DNA from: Longimicrobiales bacterium
GTDB taxonomy: Bacteria; Gemmatimonadota; Gemmatimonadetes; Longimicrobiales; Gaopeijiaceae
DNA length: 64,000 nucleotides
NCBI GenBank assembly: GCA_028284495.1
Contig: JANQRP010000024.1
Span: forward strand, 51,309 to 115,308
Direction: 5' to 3'
Below are positions 23,033-36,672 of the stretch, in pieces. Each line of letters begins with the position of its first letter. Position 1 is the stretch's first letter. The position numbers and the translations under genes were made by a program. The notes beneath the pieces were generated by a model. The model was given only the letters and a program-made list of their open reading frames with translations, did no database searches and was not told the DNA's origin.

Positions 23033-24186
23033 GGGCCCGCCCAGTCCTCGGTGCGCCGCGCCGCGCCGGTCAGGTCCGACACCACGATGTCCGCGATCCG
23101 CTCCGCTGCGCCGCCGTCGCCGTAGGGGTTCAGGCCGCCGCCCCCGCCCGTCCAGGCACCGGAGAGCGCCGCCTCGGCGGCAGTGAGGATGCGATCGGGG
23201 TCCGTGCCGGCCAGGCGGGCCACTCCCGCCTCGACGCCCTCCGGCCGCTCCGTGACCTCCCGGAGCACCACCACGGGCACCCCGAAGGTGGGCGCCTCCT
23301 CCTGGATCCCGCCCGAGTCGGTGAGCACGAGGGCGGCCTCGCGGAGGCCCGCCACGAGGTCGAAGTAGTCCACCGGATCGGTGAGCGAGATCCGGGGATG
23401 GTCGCCCAGTACCTCCTTCGCCGGCCCCTGGACATTCGGATTGGGGTGCACGGGATAGACGATCCGCACGTCTTCGTGCCGGTCGGCGAGCGTCCGGACG
23501 GCCTCGAAGACCGCGCGGAGCGGAGCCCCGAACGACTCGCGGCGATGCGCGGTCATCAGGACCAGTCGCGAGCCGGCCTCGATCGCGCCCGCCAGCGCCG
23601 GGTCGGCGATCGGACGCCGGTGGTCCGCGATGTGGCGGAGCGCGTCGACCACGGTGTTGCCCGTGACGTGGACGGCCTCCGCCGGGACGCCCTCGGCGCC
23701 GAGGTTTCCGGCCGACTCGGCGGTCGGGGCGAAGTACCAGTCGCTGAGCACGTCCGTGAGCCGGCGGAAGATCTCCTCCGGCCACGGCGCCCACTTGTCG
23801 TGACTGCGCAGTCCCGCCTCGACATGCCCCACCCGGATCCGCTCGAGGAAGCCCACCAGTGCGCCGAAGCAGACCGTGGCGGTGTCGCCCTGGACCAGCA
23901 GCGCGTCCGGCGACTCCGCCTCGACGACCCCCCGAAGGCCGTCGAGGCAGCGGTGGGCCACGTCGTAGAGCGTCTGGCCGGGCGACATGATCTCGAGGTC
24001 GTGGGCGGGCTCGAGCCCGAAGACCTCGAGCACTCCGTCGACGAGCTCGTCGTGCTGGCCCGTGAGCACCAGCCGAGGTTCGACTTCGTCCGCCCGCGCG
24101 GCGAGCGCCCGCACCACGGGCGCCATCTTGATCGCCTCGGGCCGGGTGCCGACGACGATCAGGACGCGGGGGCGTCCGGGGCTCAC
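23029..24186 (-). CDS. wecB: UDP-N-acetylglucosamine 2-epimerase (non-hydrolysing)
   Basis: A 385-residue enzyme that interconverts UDP-GlcNAc and UDP-ManNAc for surface polysaccharides. Signature stretches are VVGTRPEAIKMAPVVRAL at the N-terminus, VQGDTATVCFGAL, HVEAGLRS, LMTAHRRESFG and TDSGGIQEEAPTFGVPVVVL. The catalytic acid/base residues in these motifs look intact. The GTG start at 24186 overlaps the upstream GT2 stop by 4 bases. No UDP-ManNAc dehydrogenase (wecC) is seen in the window. Confidence 0.93.
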   Translation of the reverse strand: MSPGRPRVLIVVGTRPEAIKMAPVVRALAARADEVEPRLVLTGQHDELVDGVLEVFGLEPAHDLEIMSPGQTLYDVAHRCLDGLRGVVEAESPDALLVQGDTATVCFGALVGFLERIRVGHVEAGLRSHDKWAPWPEEIFRRLTDVLSDWYFAPTAESAGNLGAEGVPAEAVHVTGNTVVDALRHIADHRRPIADPALAGAIEAGSRLVLMTAHRRESFGAPLRAVFEAVRTLADRHEDVRIVYPVHPNPNVQGPAKEVLGDHPRISLTDPVDYFDLVAGLREAALVLTDSGGIQEEAPTFGVPVVVLREVTERPEGVEAGVARLAGTDPDRILTAAEAALSGAWTGGGGGLNPYGDGGAAERIADIVVSDLTGAARRTEDWAGP

Positions 24187-25235
24187 ACCCCGCCTCCCCC
24201 GCCGGGTCCGTGCTCGGGCTCGCTCGAAACGGCGCGGCTGTCACCCCGTCGGAGGCTCCGCCGGAGATCCGCGACCTCGCCACGAAGCTGCGCCACGATC
24301 TCCGCGAGGAATCCACCGACGATCAGGAGAACCCCGATGGTGGTCAGCAGGATCACGAGGTAGAGAAGCGGCCGGAAGCCGGCTCCCATTCCGAATCGGA
24401 GCCAGAGGGCCACCAGGCCGACCACCACGCCGGACCCGAAGAGGACGGCGCCCGCGGATCCGAACAGCACCAGCGGCTTCTGGGAAAACCGGAGAAGGAA
24501 GCCCACCGCCAGCAGGTCCAGCAGGCCGACCGCCACCCGCCATGGGCCGGTGAACTTCGACGTGCCCGCGCGGCGCGGGTACAGCGTGATGTCGATCTCG
24601 GTGACGGACCACCCGCGCGCGTGCGCCAGAACCACGAAGTACCGATGCCAGTCGTGCCGCAGGTGCAGGTCGAGGAGGGTCTCGCGTCGGTACGCCTTCA
24701 TCGAGTTCATGTCCGACACGGGCACGTCGAACAGCCGGCGCCCGAGGGCGTTGTACACGGCTGACACGCCCCGCTTCTCGTAGGTGCCCACCTTGCGTCC
24801 CGTGACCATGTCCCAGCCCTCCTGGAGCTTCTCCAGGAAGCGGGGAATCTCGTCCGGGAGGTGCTGGAGGTCGGCGTCGAAGAGGACGATCCAGCGCTTC
24901 GAGGTTGCCTCGGCCCCCGTCGTCATGCCCTCGGTCTTCCCGAGATTCACGCGGTGGCGCACGACGCGGAACGCCTCCCACCCCGCCGCCTCCCGTTCCG
25001 CGATGTCCCCGGTGCCGTCCGTCGAGCCGTCGTCGACCAGCACGACCTCGCCATGAAGGTCGTATCGGTCGAACGCCTCCCGGAGCTCGCGGACGAGGGC
25101 CGGCATCATCTCCGCTTCATCAAAGGCGGGCACCACGACGCAGAAGTCCCGTCGCGTCGCCGCATCGAGCCCGGCGGCAGCGGCCCGCGCGGCCTCGAGC
25201 AGCTCGTCGGACGCGGACGGCCGGATCGCCGTCAT
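24183..25235 (-). CDS. GtrB/ArnC-like family 2 glycosyltransferase with C-terminal membrane helices
   Basis: A 350-residue GT2 enzyme. The catalytic part has VVVPAFDEAEMMPALVREL, VLVDDGSTDGTGDIA and the DAD motif LFDADLQHLPDEI, followed by SDMNSMKAYRR. Two hydrophobic segments near residues 245-310 and a short basic coiled-coil tail (EVADLRRSLRRG) complete it. This layout matches polyprenyl-phosphate glycosyltransferases such as ArnC, GtrB and DPG synthases. It shares one base with the rpoN stop (TGATG), so translation is probably coupled. Confidence 0.88.
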   Translation of the reverse strand: MTAIRPSASDELLEAARAAAAGLDAATRRDFCVVVPAFDEAEMMPALVRELREAFDRYDLHGEVVLVDDGSTDGTGDIAEREAAGWEAFRVVRHRVNLGKTEGMTTGAEATSKRWIVLFDADLQHLPDEIPRFLEKLQEGWDMVTGRKVGTYEKRGVSAVYNALGRRLFDVPVSDMNSMKAYRRETLLDLHLRHDWHRYFVVLAHARGWSVTEIDITLYPRRAGTSKFTGPWRVAVGLLDLLAVGFLLRFSQKPLVLFGSAGAVLFGSGVVVGLVALWLRFGMGAGFRPLLYLVILLTTIGVLLIVGGFLAEIVAQLRGEVADLRRSLRRGDSRAVSSEPEHGPGGGGGV

Positions 25236-26743
25236 CAGACGCGCTTGCGCATGCGGGCGGGAAGGATGCCCATCTGGTCCCGATACTTGGCGACCGTCCG
25301 GCGCGCGATCTTCACGCCGTCCTCCTTGAGCTTCCGCACGAGCGCGCTGTCGGTGAGGGGCTTCGACGCGTCCTCGTCCTCGATCAGGATCTTGATCTTG
25401 TCCTGGACGCCTCGCGCGGAGATGTCCTCGCCGGACGCCGTCGAGAGCCCCGACGAGAAGAAGTACTTGAGCGAGAAGACGCCACGCGGGGTCTGCACGT
25501 ACTTCTCGTTGGTGACCCGCGACACCGTCGACTCGTGCATCTCGATGTGATCGGCGACCTCGCGAAGCGTGAGCGGACGAAGCGATTGCACACCCTTCTC
25601 GAAGAAGTCGCGCTGCCGATCGACGATGAACCGCATCACCTTCAGCATCGTCTGCCGACGCTGCTCGATGGCCTGGATCATCCAGTTCGCGGCGTTCAGC
25701 TTCGAGGTGATGAACTCCTTGTTGTCGCCCTTGAACTTGGCCTTGTCCCTGGCGACGTCCCGGTAGGCCTGCGAGATCCGGAGCCTCGGCATCCGGCCGT
25801 CGTTCGCGAACACCATGTACTCGCCGTCGATCTTCTCGACGATGAGGTCCGGAATCACGTACTGCTCGGGGTCGTGGTTCTTCGACAGGCCGGGCTTGGG
25901 GTCGAACTGCTGGAGTTCGTCCGCGGCCTCCTGGACCTCCTTCTTGGTCATCCCGGTGGCGCGCGCGATGTCGGCCCACTTGTGGTTGACCAGATCGTTG
26001 AAGTGCTCGTCCACGAGCGTCCAGGACGGCGTGCCCTCCATGTCCACGCGCCGCATCTGAATGAGGATGCACTCACGAATGGTCCGGGCACCGACGCCGG
26101 CCGGGTCGAACTGCTGGATCCGCTCCAGCACCGCTTCCGCCTCCTCCATCGTGTACGGCTGGAAAAGCCGGTCGATCTCGGCGAGCTCGAGGGCTCGGTC
26201 CTCCTCGTCCTCGATCTGCTCCGCATTCACCCGGGCCGGCGCCTCCGCCTGCTCGAGCCATGCGTTGGCGGCCTCGAGCACGTCGTCGAGGCTGCACGCC
26301 ACGAGCCCGGCGTCGTCGAGGTTCCCGATCAGCTCCTCCCCCAGGCGCATGTCGCGCTCGTCGAGATCGAGGAGGTGGAGCTGCCCCAGGAGATGGTCCT
26401 CGAGATCCTCGGTGACGACGGCGGTCGGCGGGACGTACTCCTTGTGCTCGTACTCCTGCTTCCGACCGCCCGCGTCGAAGCCGTCCAGGAGGATCTCCTC
26501 CCAGTCGATCTCCTCGTCGTCGCGGTTGTCCTCCGGCTGCTCGTCGGCGAGCTCCATGTCCTGCGACATGTCCGTCTGCTCGAGCTCCAGGAACGGATTC
26601 TCCGCCATCTCCTGCTTGAGATGCTGCTCGAGGTCCTGCAGTGGCATGTACAGCAGCTCCATCGCCTGATACAGACGCGGATTGATCCGCATCTCCTGCT
26701 TGAGCTGCTGGCCCTGGAAGAGCCGGGTGTCGAAGGCGCTCAC
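25235..26743 (-). CDS. rpoN: RNA polymerase sigma-54 factor
   Basis: A 502-residue sigma-54. Region I is Gln/Leu-rich (QGQQLKQEMRINPRLYQAMELL), region II is acidic, and the DNA-binding region has ITLREVADHI-like text (LTLREVADHIEMHESTVSRV) and the invariant RpoN box ARRTVAKYRDQMGI close to the C-terminus. All regions are present, so it should be functional with bEBP activators. As in many diderms it sits directly after lptB, overlapping its stop by 4 bases with a GTG start. Here it also leads into glycosyltransferase genes. Confidence 0.96.
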   Translation of the reverse strand: MSAFDTRLFQGQQLKQEMRINPRLYQAMELLYMPLQDLEQHLKQEMAENPFLELEQTDMSQDMELADEQPEDNRDDEEIDWEEILLDGFDAGGRKQEYEHKEYVPPTAVVTEDLEDHLLGQLHLLDLDERDMRLGEELIGNLDDAGLVACSLDDVLEAANAWLEQAEAPARVNAEQIEDEEDRALELAEIDRLFQPYTMEEAEAVLERIQQFDPAGVGARTIRECILIQMRRVDMEGTPSWTLVDEHFNDLVNHKWADIARATGMTKKEVQEAADELQQFDPKPGLSKNHDPEQYVIPDLIVEKIDGEYMVFANDGRMPRLRISQAYRDVARDKAKFKGDNKEFITSKLNAANWMIQAIEQRRQTMLKVMRFIVDRQRDFFEKGVQSLRPLTLREVADHIEMHESTVSRVTNEKYVQTPRGVFSLKYFFSSGLSTASGEDISARGVQDKIKILIEDEDASKPLTDSALVRKLKEDGVKIARRTVAKYRDQMGILPARMRKRV

Positions 26744-27621
26744 GAGGCCTCCCCGGGCACGGGTCGGGCCGCGTCGGTCGAGGGGCCGGACGCGAGCGCA
26801 TCCGGCACGACGTCGAGATCGGCGCCCCCCTCGGGCGGCGGGAACCGCTCGCGCATCCGAGCCGTGAGTGTCGGCCCGAGATAGAGGTCGGCCGCCTCGT
26901 CGTTCCAGACGATGTCCGACACACCGCCCGCGATGCGGATCCGGCCCTCGTACATGATGTAGGCACGATCCACGATCTCGAGCGTCTGTTCGACGTTGTG
27001 GTCCGAGATGACGACACCGATGTCACGCGTCTTCAGCTCACCGACGATGGCCTGGATGTCGTTCACCGCGATCGGGTCGATGCCCGCGAAGGGCTCGTCG
27101 AGGAGCATGAACTTGGGACGCTGGACGAGCGCACGCGTGATCTCGAGCCGGCGCCTCTCGCCTCCGCTCAGGGCGTAGGCCTTCGACGTCCGCAGTCGAT
27201 GCAGCCCGAGTTCGTGAAGAAGCTCCTCGAGGCGCTCCTTCCGCTGCTTCCGCGACAGATCGAGCGTCTCGAGAATGGCGAGGACGTTCTCCTCGACGGA
27301 GAGCTTGCGGAAGATCGACGGTTCCTGCGCGAGGTAGCCCACCCCGAGTCGGGCGCGCTTGAACATCGGCACGCGCGTCACGTTACGATCGTCGAGGTGC
27401 ACCGTTCCCGCGTCCGGCGCGATCAGGCCGACCATCATGTAGAAGGTGGTCGTCTTCCCTGCTCCGTTCGGACCCAGCAGGCCGACGATCTCGCCCTGGC
27501 GCACCTCGATGTTCACGTCGTCCACGACGGTGCGACGCCGAAAGGCCTTGGTCAGTCCACGGGCCCAGAAGCGGCTCGTGCCGCCACGTCCGTTCGGGCC
27601 CGGATTCGGCGCGTCGCTCAT
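26740..27621 (-). CDS. lptB: LPS export ABC transporter ATPase
   Basis: A 293-residue cytoplasmic ATPase that powers LPS extraction from the inner membrane with LptFG. It has Walker A GPNGAGKTT, the LptB-type Q-loop region VGYLAQEPSIFRKLSVEENV, signature ALSGGERRR, Walker B FMLLDEPFAGIDP and the switch His in SDHNV. An extra C-terminal tail of about 50 acidic/Pro-rich residues follows the usual LptB end, and there is a 20-residue N-terminal extension. lptF and lptG are not in the window. Confidence 0.95.
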   Translation of the reverse strand: MSDAPNPGPNGRGGTSRFWARGLTKAFRRRTVVDDVNIEVRQGEIVGLLGPNGAGKTTTFYMMVGLIAPDAGTVHLDDRNVTRVPMFKRARLGVGYLAQEPSIFRKLSVEENVLAILETLDLSRKQRKERLEELLHELGLHRLRTSKAYALSGGERRRLEITRALVQRPKFMLLDEPFAGIDPIAVNDIQAIVGELKTRDIGVVISDHNVEQTLEIVDRAYIMYEGRIRIAGGVSDIVWNDEAADLYLGPTLTARMRERFPPPEGGADLDVVPDALASGPSTDAARPVPGEAS

Positions 27622-29258
27622 CGTTCGCCTCCCGGCCCGTCCGCCACGGCGTTCGTGCGCCGCCTCGGCTCCAGGTGCACGCCTTCCCTCAGGCCGAAGA
27701 TCTCCATACGACTCACCTCGTCGTCCTCGAAGACGAGGATGATCCGTGCCGCGACGACGTAGTGGACGCCGGGCGCGTCGGCGGGCAGGGTCACCTCCGG
27801 CTCAGCGTCCTCGGCCAGTACGGAGGCGGAGTCCGCGACCGGCCCGAGTCCGGCGGCGACCGTCGAATCGGGCGGTGGGACGGTGTCGGGTGCGGCCGGA
27901 GCGCGGTAGTCCAGTAACGACGTCGGCGGCGTCGGTTCCGCGTCGGCCGAGTCCGGCGCGGTCGGATCGCGGGCCAGTCGGTAGAGGCTCGACGCGTTCC
28001 CCGCCGAAACGATGCGGTCGAGGCTGTACACGGTCGAATCGCCCTCCGGTACGGCGAGGAAGTTTGCGACGATCGTGTCGCCACGGATCCAGTCCTGCGA
28101 CGCGATGTCGGGAAGCATCGACACGTCCATCGAGTCGCGGCTGGACACCGCGTAGGCGCGCCCGACTGCGAGCACCGAGTCGAGCACGCCCACGGTCGCG
28201 GCCACGTCGAGCGAGTCCGCGGTGATGCGGGTCGCGCCGGACCACGCGACGGGCTGGGCGGCGTCGAGCGAGTCCTGCGGAGACATCTCCTCGCCGGCCG
28301 AGTCGCTCTCTGCCGCGAGGGGGACCTCCGCGCGCCGGAGGGGCGCGGCCCAGAGCCCGTCGACCTCCCCCTCGACGAAGGTCACCCGGAACCAGGGCGA
28401 CTCGAGGTCGAGGTCGCGGGACACGAGCGAGCCCTCGCCGATCGCCTCGATCTCGCGGATCTCGTTCTCGGGAATCCGCACGATCACGCGGCGCCCCTCG
28501 ATCGAGTCGGCGCCCTGGACCAGCGACGCTCGCCCGAGGAGGTCCAGGGTGGACCGGACCTGGTCGTAGACGAGCGAGTCGCTCTGCGTGACCAGCGAGT
28601 CTCGCAGCACGTCCACGTCCCCGCGCGCCTCGAAGTAGCTCTCGCCACGGACGAAGATGCGATCGGCCGTCACGTCGAAGGGCGCCGGCTCGGGGGCGTC
28701 GGGGTCGGCGTCGGAAGGCGGCGCCACGGGAAGGATCGCGGCGGGGCGGGTGCCGTCCGGCATCCTGCCCGACACCGTGACCTCGTCCTCGAGCCTGCCC
28801 CCGGCGGCCTCGCGGAAGTCGAGGTTCAGACCCGTGAGTCGGGCGCCGTCCGCAAGATCCGTGACGACCACGGCGGTGTCGGCCGCCCCGTTCGCGACAA
28901 GGCGACCGAGGTTTCGGAGATACGTCGCGCGAACGCCGGTCATGCTCCGGGCGGAGTCGGAGTAGAAGACGTCCCCGACCAGCTCGAACGTGCCCGTGGA
29001 TCCGTAGTATGCCAGCGAGTCCGCACGGAGGATCACGTTCCCGTCGCATCGGATTCGGGGACGTCGCTGATGGATCGTCACCGACGTGCCGATCGTCCGC
29101 TGGGTGAACAGTCCGCTCCCGGGCTGGAACTCGCAGTCTCGGCCCACGGCCTGCGCGGCGGCGGACTCCGCCGCGACGAGCGTCAAGAGCGCGGCCAGAA
29201 GCGCGGCCGCCGCGCGTGAAGCCGTCGCCATCCCCTCGCTCCGCGGAGGCCGCGTCAT
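27618..29258 (-). CDS. LptA/OstA-like periplasmic LPS transport protein, long form
   Basis: A 546-residue exported protein with a signal peptide ending near AESAAAQ. The sequence shows repeating OstA-like beta-jellyroll units: ADSLAYYGSTGTFELVGDVFYSD early, TQSDSLVYDQVRSTLDLLG, and AARIILVFEDDEVSRMEIFG at the end. E. coli LptA has about 185 residues; this one is roughly three times longer and may bridge the periplasm with more jellyroll turns. Its place between lptC and lptB supports the role. The start overlaps the lptC stop (ATGA); an internal ATG at 29231 would give a shorter leader. Confidence 0.8.
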   Translation of the reverse strand: MTRPPRSEGMATASRAAAALLAALLTLVAAESAAAQAVGRDCEFQPGSGLFTQRTIGTSVTIHQRRPRIRCDGNVILRADSLAYYGSTGTFELVGDVFYSDSARSMTGVRATYLRNLGRLVANGAADTAVVVTDLADGARLTGLNLDFREAAGGRLEDEVTVSGRMPDGTRPAAILPVAPPSDADPDAPEPAPFDVTADRIFVRGESYFEARGDVDVLRDSLVTQSDSLVYDQVRSTLDLLGRASLVQGADSIEGRRVIVRIPENEIREIEAIGEGSLVSRDLDLESPWFRVTFVEGEVDGLWAAPLRRAEVPLAAESDSAGEEMSPQDSLDAAQPVAWSGATRITADSLDVAATVGVLDSVLAVGRAYAVSSRDSMDVSMLPDIASQDWIRGDTIVANFLAVPEGDSTVYSLDRIVSAGNASSLYRLARDPTAPDSADAEPTPPTSLLDYRAPAAPDTVPPPDSTVAAGLGPVADSASVLAEDAEPEVTLPADAPGVHYVVAARIILVFEDDEVSRMEIFGLREGVHLEPRRRTNAVADGPGGER

Positions 29259-29881
29259 CGGCCCTCCCCGCTGTCGTCCACGCCACCCCGACCGTCATCC
29301 ACGTCGCCCCCGACCGGCACGCCGGTGCCCATGGTATCCAGCACCATGTCCGGGATCGCCCCCACCGGGCTGTCGATGGTGATGTTGCGGAACTGAAGGT
29401 CGGACTCGAACCGCGTCCCCGTGATCGGCCGACCGTCGATGACGGCCCGGGTGATCGTGTCGGACCTGATCTCGTCGAACTCGGGCGCATAGTAGAGCAC
29501 CGGGCTCTGGACGGTCGTGTTCTGCGTGAGGACGTTCAGCAGCGCGTTGCCCCGGAGCTCCATGTCGCGCGACTCGGAATCGAGGCGCGCCTCGTTCGCA
29601 GTGGCCCGCGCGGTCCGCACCCCGAGGCTGTCGAAGAAGTTCATCTGAACGCCGAACAGTCGGACCGCGGTCGAATCCGCCCACTGCCAGGTGGAGTCCG
29701 CCACGATTTCGGCGTTGCGCACGCCGTCCACCGTCTGCGTGAGCTCGAAGCCCTCGATGATCTGGTAGTCCGTCGGGATGAACGGCTCACGGCCGGTGTC
29801 CGCACCCGTCGTCTCGTCCGTGCAGGCCGCGGCGACCAGAAGTGTGGCCGCCAGCGCCGGAAGCAGGGCGCGGGCCGTCAC
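29255..29881 (-). CDS. lptC: LptC-family lipoprotein of LPS export
   Basis: A 208-residue protein with a lipobox leader (LLVAAAC), then the LptC-like beta-jellyroll (FELTQTVDGVRNAEIVADST, FFDSLGVRTARATANEARLD, SPVLYYAPEFDEIRSD). E. coli LptC is held by a membrane helix, whereas this one appears lipid-anchored, as in several other phyla. A Gly/Asp-rich tail of about 20 residues ends the protein. It has a GTG start overlapping the kdsD stop by 4 bases. It should link LptB/F/G to the periplasmic LptA bridge. Confidence 0.87.
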   Translation of the reverse strand: MTARALLPALAATLLVAAACTDETTGADTGREPFIPTDYQIIEGFELTQTVDGVRNAEIVADSTWQWADSTAVRLFGVQMNFFDSLGVRTARATANEARLDSESRDMELRGNALLNVLTQNTTVQSPVLYYAPEFDEIRSDTITRAVIDGRPITGTRFESDLQFRNITIDSPVGAIPDMVLDTMGTGVPVGGDVDDGRGGVDDSGEGR

Positions 29882-30870
29882 GAGACCCCCGCGCGCATCA
29901 GGTCGTGCAGGTGCACGACCCCGAGCAGGCGACGCTCGTCGTCCACCACCGGGAGGGCCATGACGCCCTTCTCCTCCATCCGGTGCATCACGGCGCTCCC
30001 CCGCTCGTCCGGACCGGCCACGAGCGGATCGGGCGTCATCGCGCCACGCACAGGCACGGCGGGCCAGCCGTCCGGGTCCCGTTCCATGAGGCGGGTGAGG
30101 TCGCCCGCCGTGACCACGCCGACGAGCAGGCCGTTCTCGACGACCGGCACGGTGCCGCGCTTCTCGGCGATCGGAACCACGGCTGCCCGCATGAGGGCAT
30201 CGGGCTCGATCCAGGGGTGATCGTCGGACTCCATGACGTCCCGAATCGACACGGTGAGCCGGCGTCCGAGCGAGCCTCCCGGGTGGTAGCGGGCGAAGTC
30301 CTGCGGCTCGAACCCGTTGAGCTGGAGCGCCACCACTGCGAGCGCGTCGCCCATCGCGAGCGCGGTGGTCGTGGAGGAGGTCGGCGCCAGGTCCATCGGA
30401 CAGGCCTCCTCCTCGACGCCGCAGTCCAGGGCGACGCGCGCGTTGCGCCCGAGGGACGAGTCGACGTTCCCGGTGAGCGCAACGATCGGCACGCCGGTGC
30501 GCAGCAGGTAGTCCACCAGGCCCGCGAGCTCCTCCGTCTCGCCGCTCTTGGAGAGGATGATCGCGACGTCGTCCGGACCGACGATGCCCAGGTCCCCGTG
30601 CAGACCCTCGACCGGGTGCAGAAAGGAGGCGGGTGTGCCGGTCGACGTCAGCGTCGCGGCGATCTTCCGTGCGATGATCCCGCTCTTTCCGATGCCGGCC
30701 ACGATCACCCGGCCACGGGCCTCGACCAGGAGACGGCAGGCGGCCGCGAAGTTCTCCCCGAGTCGCTGGGAGACCCGCCGGAGTTCGTCCGCCTCCAGCT
30801 CGAGCACGCGCCGACCCTCGGCGACGATCCGCGCGTCGTGGTCCGTGTCGGGCTTCGTGGCCTGCGTCAT
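29878..30870 (-). CDS. kdsD: D-arabinose-5-phosphate isomerase
   Basis: A 330-residue KpsF/GutQ family enzyme that converts ribulose-5-phosphate to arabinose-5-phosphate, the first step to Kdo. The SIS domain (about residues 40-180) contains VIVAGIGKSGIIARK, ILSKSGETEEL, and the active-site histidine regions FLHPVEGLHGDLG and FARYHPGGSLGRRL. Two CBS domains fill the C-terminal 125 residues (VRGAMTPDPLVAGPDERG). Start ATG 30870 overlaps kdsC by 4 bases. Confidence 0.94.
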   Translation of the reverse strand: MTQATKPDTDHDARIVAEGRRVLELEADELRRVSQRLGENFAAACRLLVEARGRVIVAGIGKSGIIARKIAATLTSTGTPASFLHPVEGLHGDLGIVGPDDVAIILSKSGETEELAGLVDYLLRTGVPIVALTGNVDSSLGRNARVALDCGVEEEACPMDLAPTSSTTTALAMGDALAVVALQLNGFEPQDFARYHPGGSLGRRLTVSIRDVMESDDHPWIEPDALMRAAVVPIAEKRGTVPVVENGLLVGVVTAGDLTRLMERDPDGWPAVPVRGAMTPDPLVAGPDERGSAVMHRMEEKGVMALPVVDDERRLLGVVHLHDLMRAGVS

Positions 30871-31487
30871 CGGACCTCCGACCTGTCGATCAGCTCGGAC
30901 GTGCGCGCGACGTAGGCCTCGAGCACTCGATCCCAGGAACCACGCGCCGCGAGCAGGGTTCGCGCGAGCTCCCGCACGGCCCCGTGCCCGCCCCGGCGCT
31001 CGGATATCCAGTCGGCGCCCTCGAGGATCTCGGGCTGCGCGTTGGCGACGGCGCACTTGAGCCCCATGCGTCGGAAGATCGCCAGATCGGGCAGATCGTC
31101 CGCGAGCATGGCGGTCTCGCTCCAGTCGATCCCCTCGCGCTCGAGAATGCCCTGCAGGATCGCGAGCTTCCGCGAGCCGGCGTCCTGGTGGTACTCGAGC
31201 CCGAGCTCCTCCGCCCGGACGGCCGTCGCGGGCGACACTCGGCCAGAGATCAGGACGACCTTGATGTCGTCCTCCTCGAGCAGCTTCATCCCGAGACCAT
31301 CCTGGATGTCGAAGCGCTTCAGCTCGACGCTTTCGCCGGTGGCGGTGCGGCCGATGTAGACGCCGGCGTCCGTGAGTACGCCGTCCACGTCGAACACCAC
31401 GAGGCGGATGCGTTCGGCCACTGCGCCCGGAATCGTGTGCGCCGCCGCCGCGACGGCCTCCGGCAACTGCCTGCGAGAGCGTGCCAT
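30867..31487 (-). CDS. kdsC: Kdo-8-phosphate phosphatase
   Basis: A 206-residue HAD-superfamily C0 phosphatase that removes phosphate from Kdo-8-P. The nucleophile motif is LVVFDVDGVLTDAG, the second motif LISGRVSPA, the lysine SRKLAILQ region and the final acidic motif LADDLPDLAIF are all present. Like E. coli KdsC it has no cap domain and probably forms a tetramer. Start ATG 31487 shares a base with the kdsA stop (TGATG). Confidence 0.93.
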   Translation of the reverse strand: MARSRRQLPEAVAAAAHTIPGAVAERIRLVVFDVDGVLTDAGVYIGRTATGESVELKRFDIQDGLGMKLLEEDDIKVVLISGRVSPATAVRAEELGLEYHQDAGSRKLAILQGILEREGIDWSETAMLADDLPDLAIFRRMGLKCAVANAQPEILEGADWISERRGGHGAVRELARTLLAARGSWDRVLEAYVARTSELIDRSEVR

Positions 31488-32331
31488 CACGCGTCTCCCG
31501 TCGAACCGACTCCGGCGGGCCGGGCCTCGATGGGGCTGGCCGGGTTCCGATATCCCAGCGCCTCGCGGATCGCGAGCACTTCGCGGAGCAGCGGTTCGAG
31601 GTTCCCCAGCGGCAGCATGTTCGTGGAGTCGGACGGCGCGTCGGCGGGCGCCGGGTGGGTCTCGATGAACAGTCCGTCGCACCCGGCCGCTACCGCCGCC
31701 TTCACGAGGGACGGGATGTGCCCGGGGTCACCCCCGCTGGATGCGTCGGCCTGCCCCGGGCGCTGGACCGAGTGGCCCCCGTCGAAGATCGCGGGCGCAC
31801 CCGTCGCGGCGCGCATCCGCGCGAAGGAGCGCATGTCGACGACCAGGTTCCCGTACCCGAAGAAGGTGCCGCGCTCGGTGGTCGCGATCGGACCCGCGCC
31901 GGAGCGCCGTGCCTTCTCCACGGCCGCGCCCATCTCCTCCGGGGCCATCCACTGGCCCTTCTTGATGTTGATGGCGCATCCCGTCCCCGCGGCTGCCACC
32001 ACCAGATCGGTCTGGCGCCCGAGGAACGCAGGGATCTGAAGCATGTCCACCACCTCGGCGGCAGGCGCCGCCTGCCCCGCCTCGTGCACGTCGGTCACGA
32101 GGGGCAGACCGGTCTCGGCCTTCACCCGGCCCAGCAGTTCGAGACCGCGGGTCAGTCCGGGGCCCCGCTCCGAGTCGAGCTTCGAGCGATTCGCCTTGTC
32201 GAAGGAGGCCTTGAAGACGATGTGCAGGTCGAGCGACCGGGAGAGGCGCACGAGTTCCTGCCCCACCTCGACGTTCAGCGCGTCGTCCTCGAGCTGGCAC
32301 GGACCCGCCAGGAGCGTGAAGCGATCGAACA

Positions 32332-32332
<1 letters not shown>
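31487..32332 (-). CDS. kdsA: Kdo-8-phosphate synthase, metal-dependent type
   Basis: A 281-residue aldolase that joins phosphoenolpyruvate and arabinose-5-phosphate. Conserved stretches include FKASFDKANRSK, LPLVTDVHEAGQ, NIKKGQWMAPEEM, IFDGGHSVQRPGQ and CDGLFIETHPAPADAPSD. The N-terminal LAGPCQLED holds a Cys at the position that marks metal-dependent enzymes such as the Aquifex one; non-metal enzymes have Asn there. The predicted metal ligands (this Cys, His in GGHS, Glu in FIETH, Asp in APSD) are all present. Confidence 0.94.
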
Positions 32333-34846
<2,514 letters not shown>

Positions 34847-34936
34847 GCCATTCAAGGTATCCCCGAGTGGTCTGGGGTGGCAAGATGCCGCGCAGGACTT
34901 GACGAATCGCCGGGTCGGGCAGGTCGCCGCAGCGGG

Positions 34937-34964
34937 ACCCGTCACGGCGCCACGGCGCCACCCG

Positions 34965-34978
<14 letters not shown>
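34937..34978. repeat. 19-bp imperfect tandem repeat over the prfC stop codon
   Basis: ACCCGTCACGGCGCCACGG at 34937-34955 and ACCCGTCAGGGCGCCACGG at 34960-34978 differ at one base. The second copy carries the prfC stop codon and last codons (minus strand). It looks like a short duplication at the 3' end of the gene. Confidence 0.7.
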
Positions 34979-36593
<1,615 letters not shown>

Positions 36594-36672
36594 GGCCCGG
36601 AAGCTAACCGGATGGCGCCTCGAGGTGAGGGGGCCACGGGGCGGCGCGCCAGCCCTCCGCTGCGGCCGCGCC

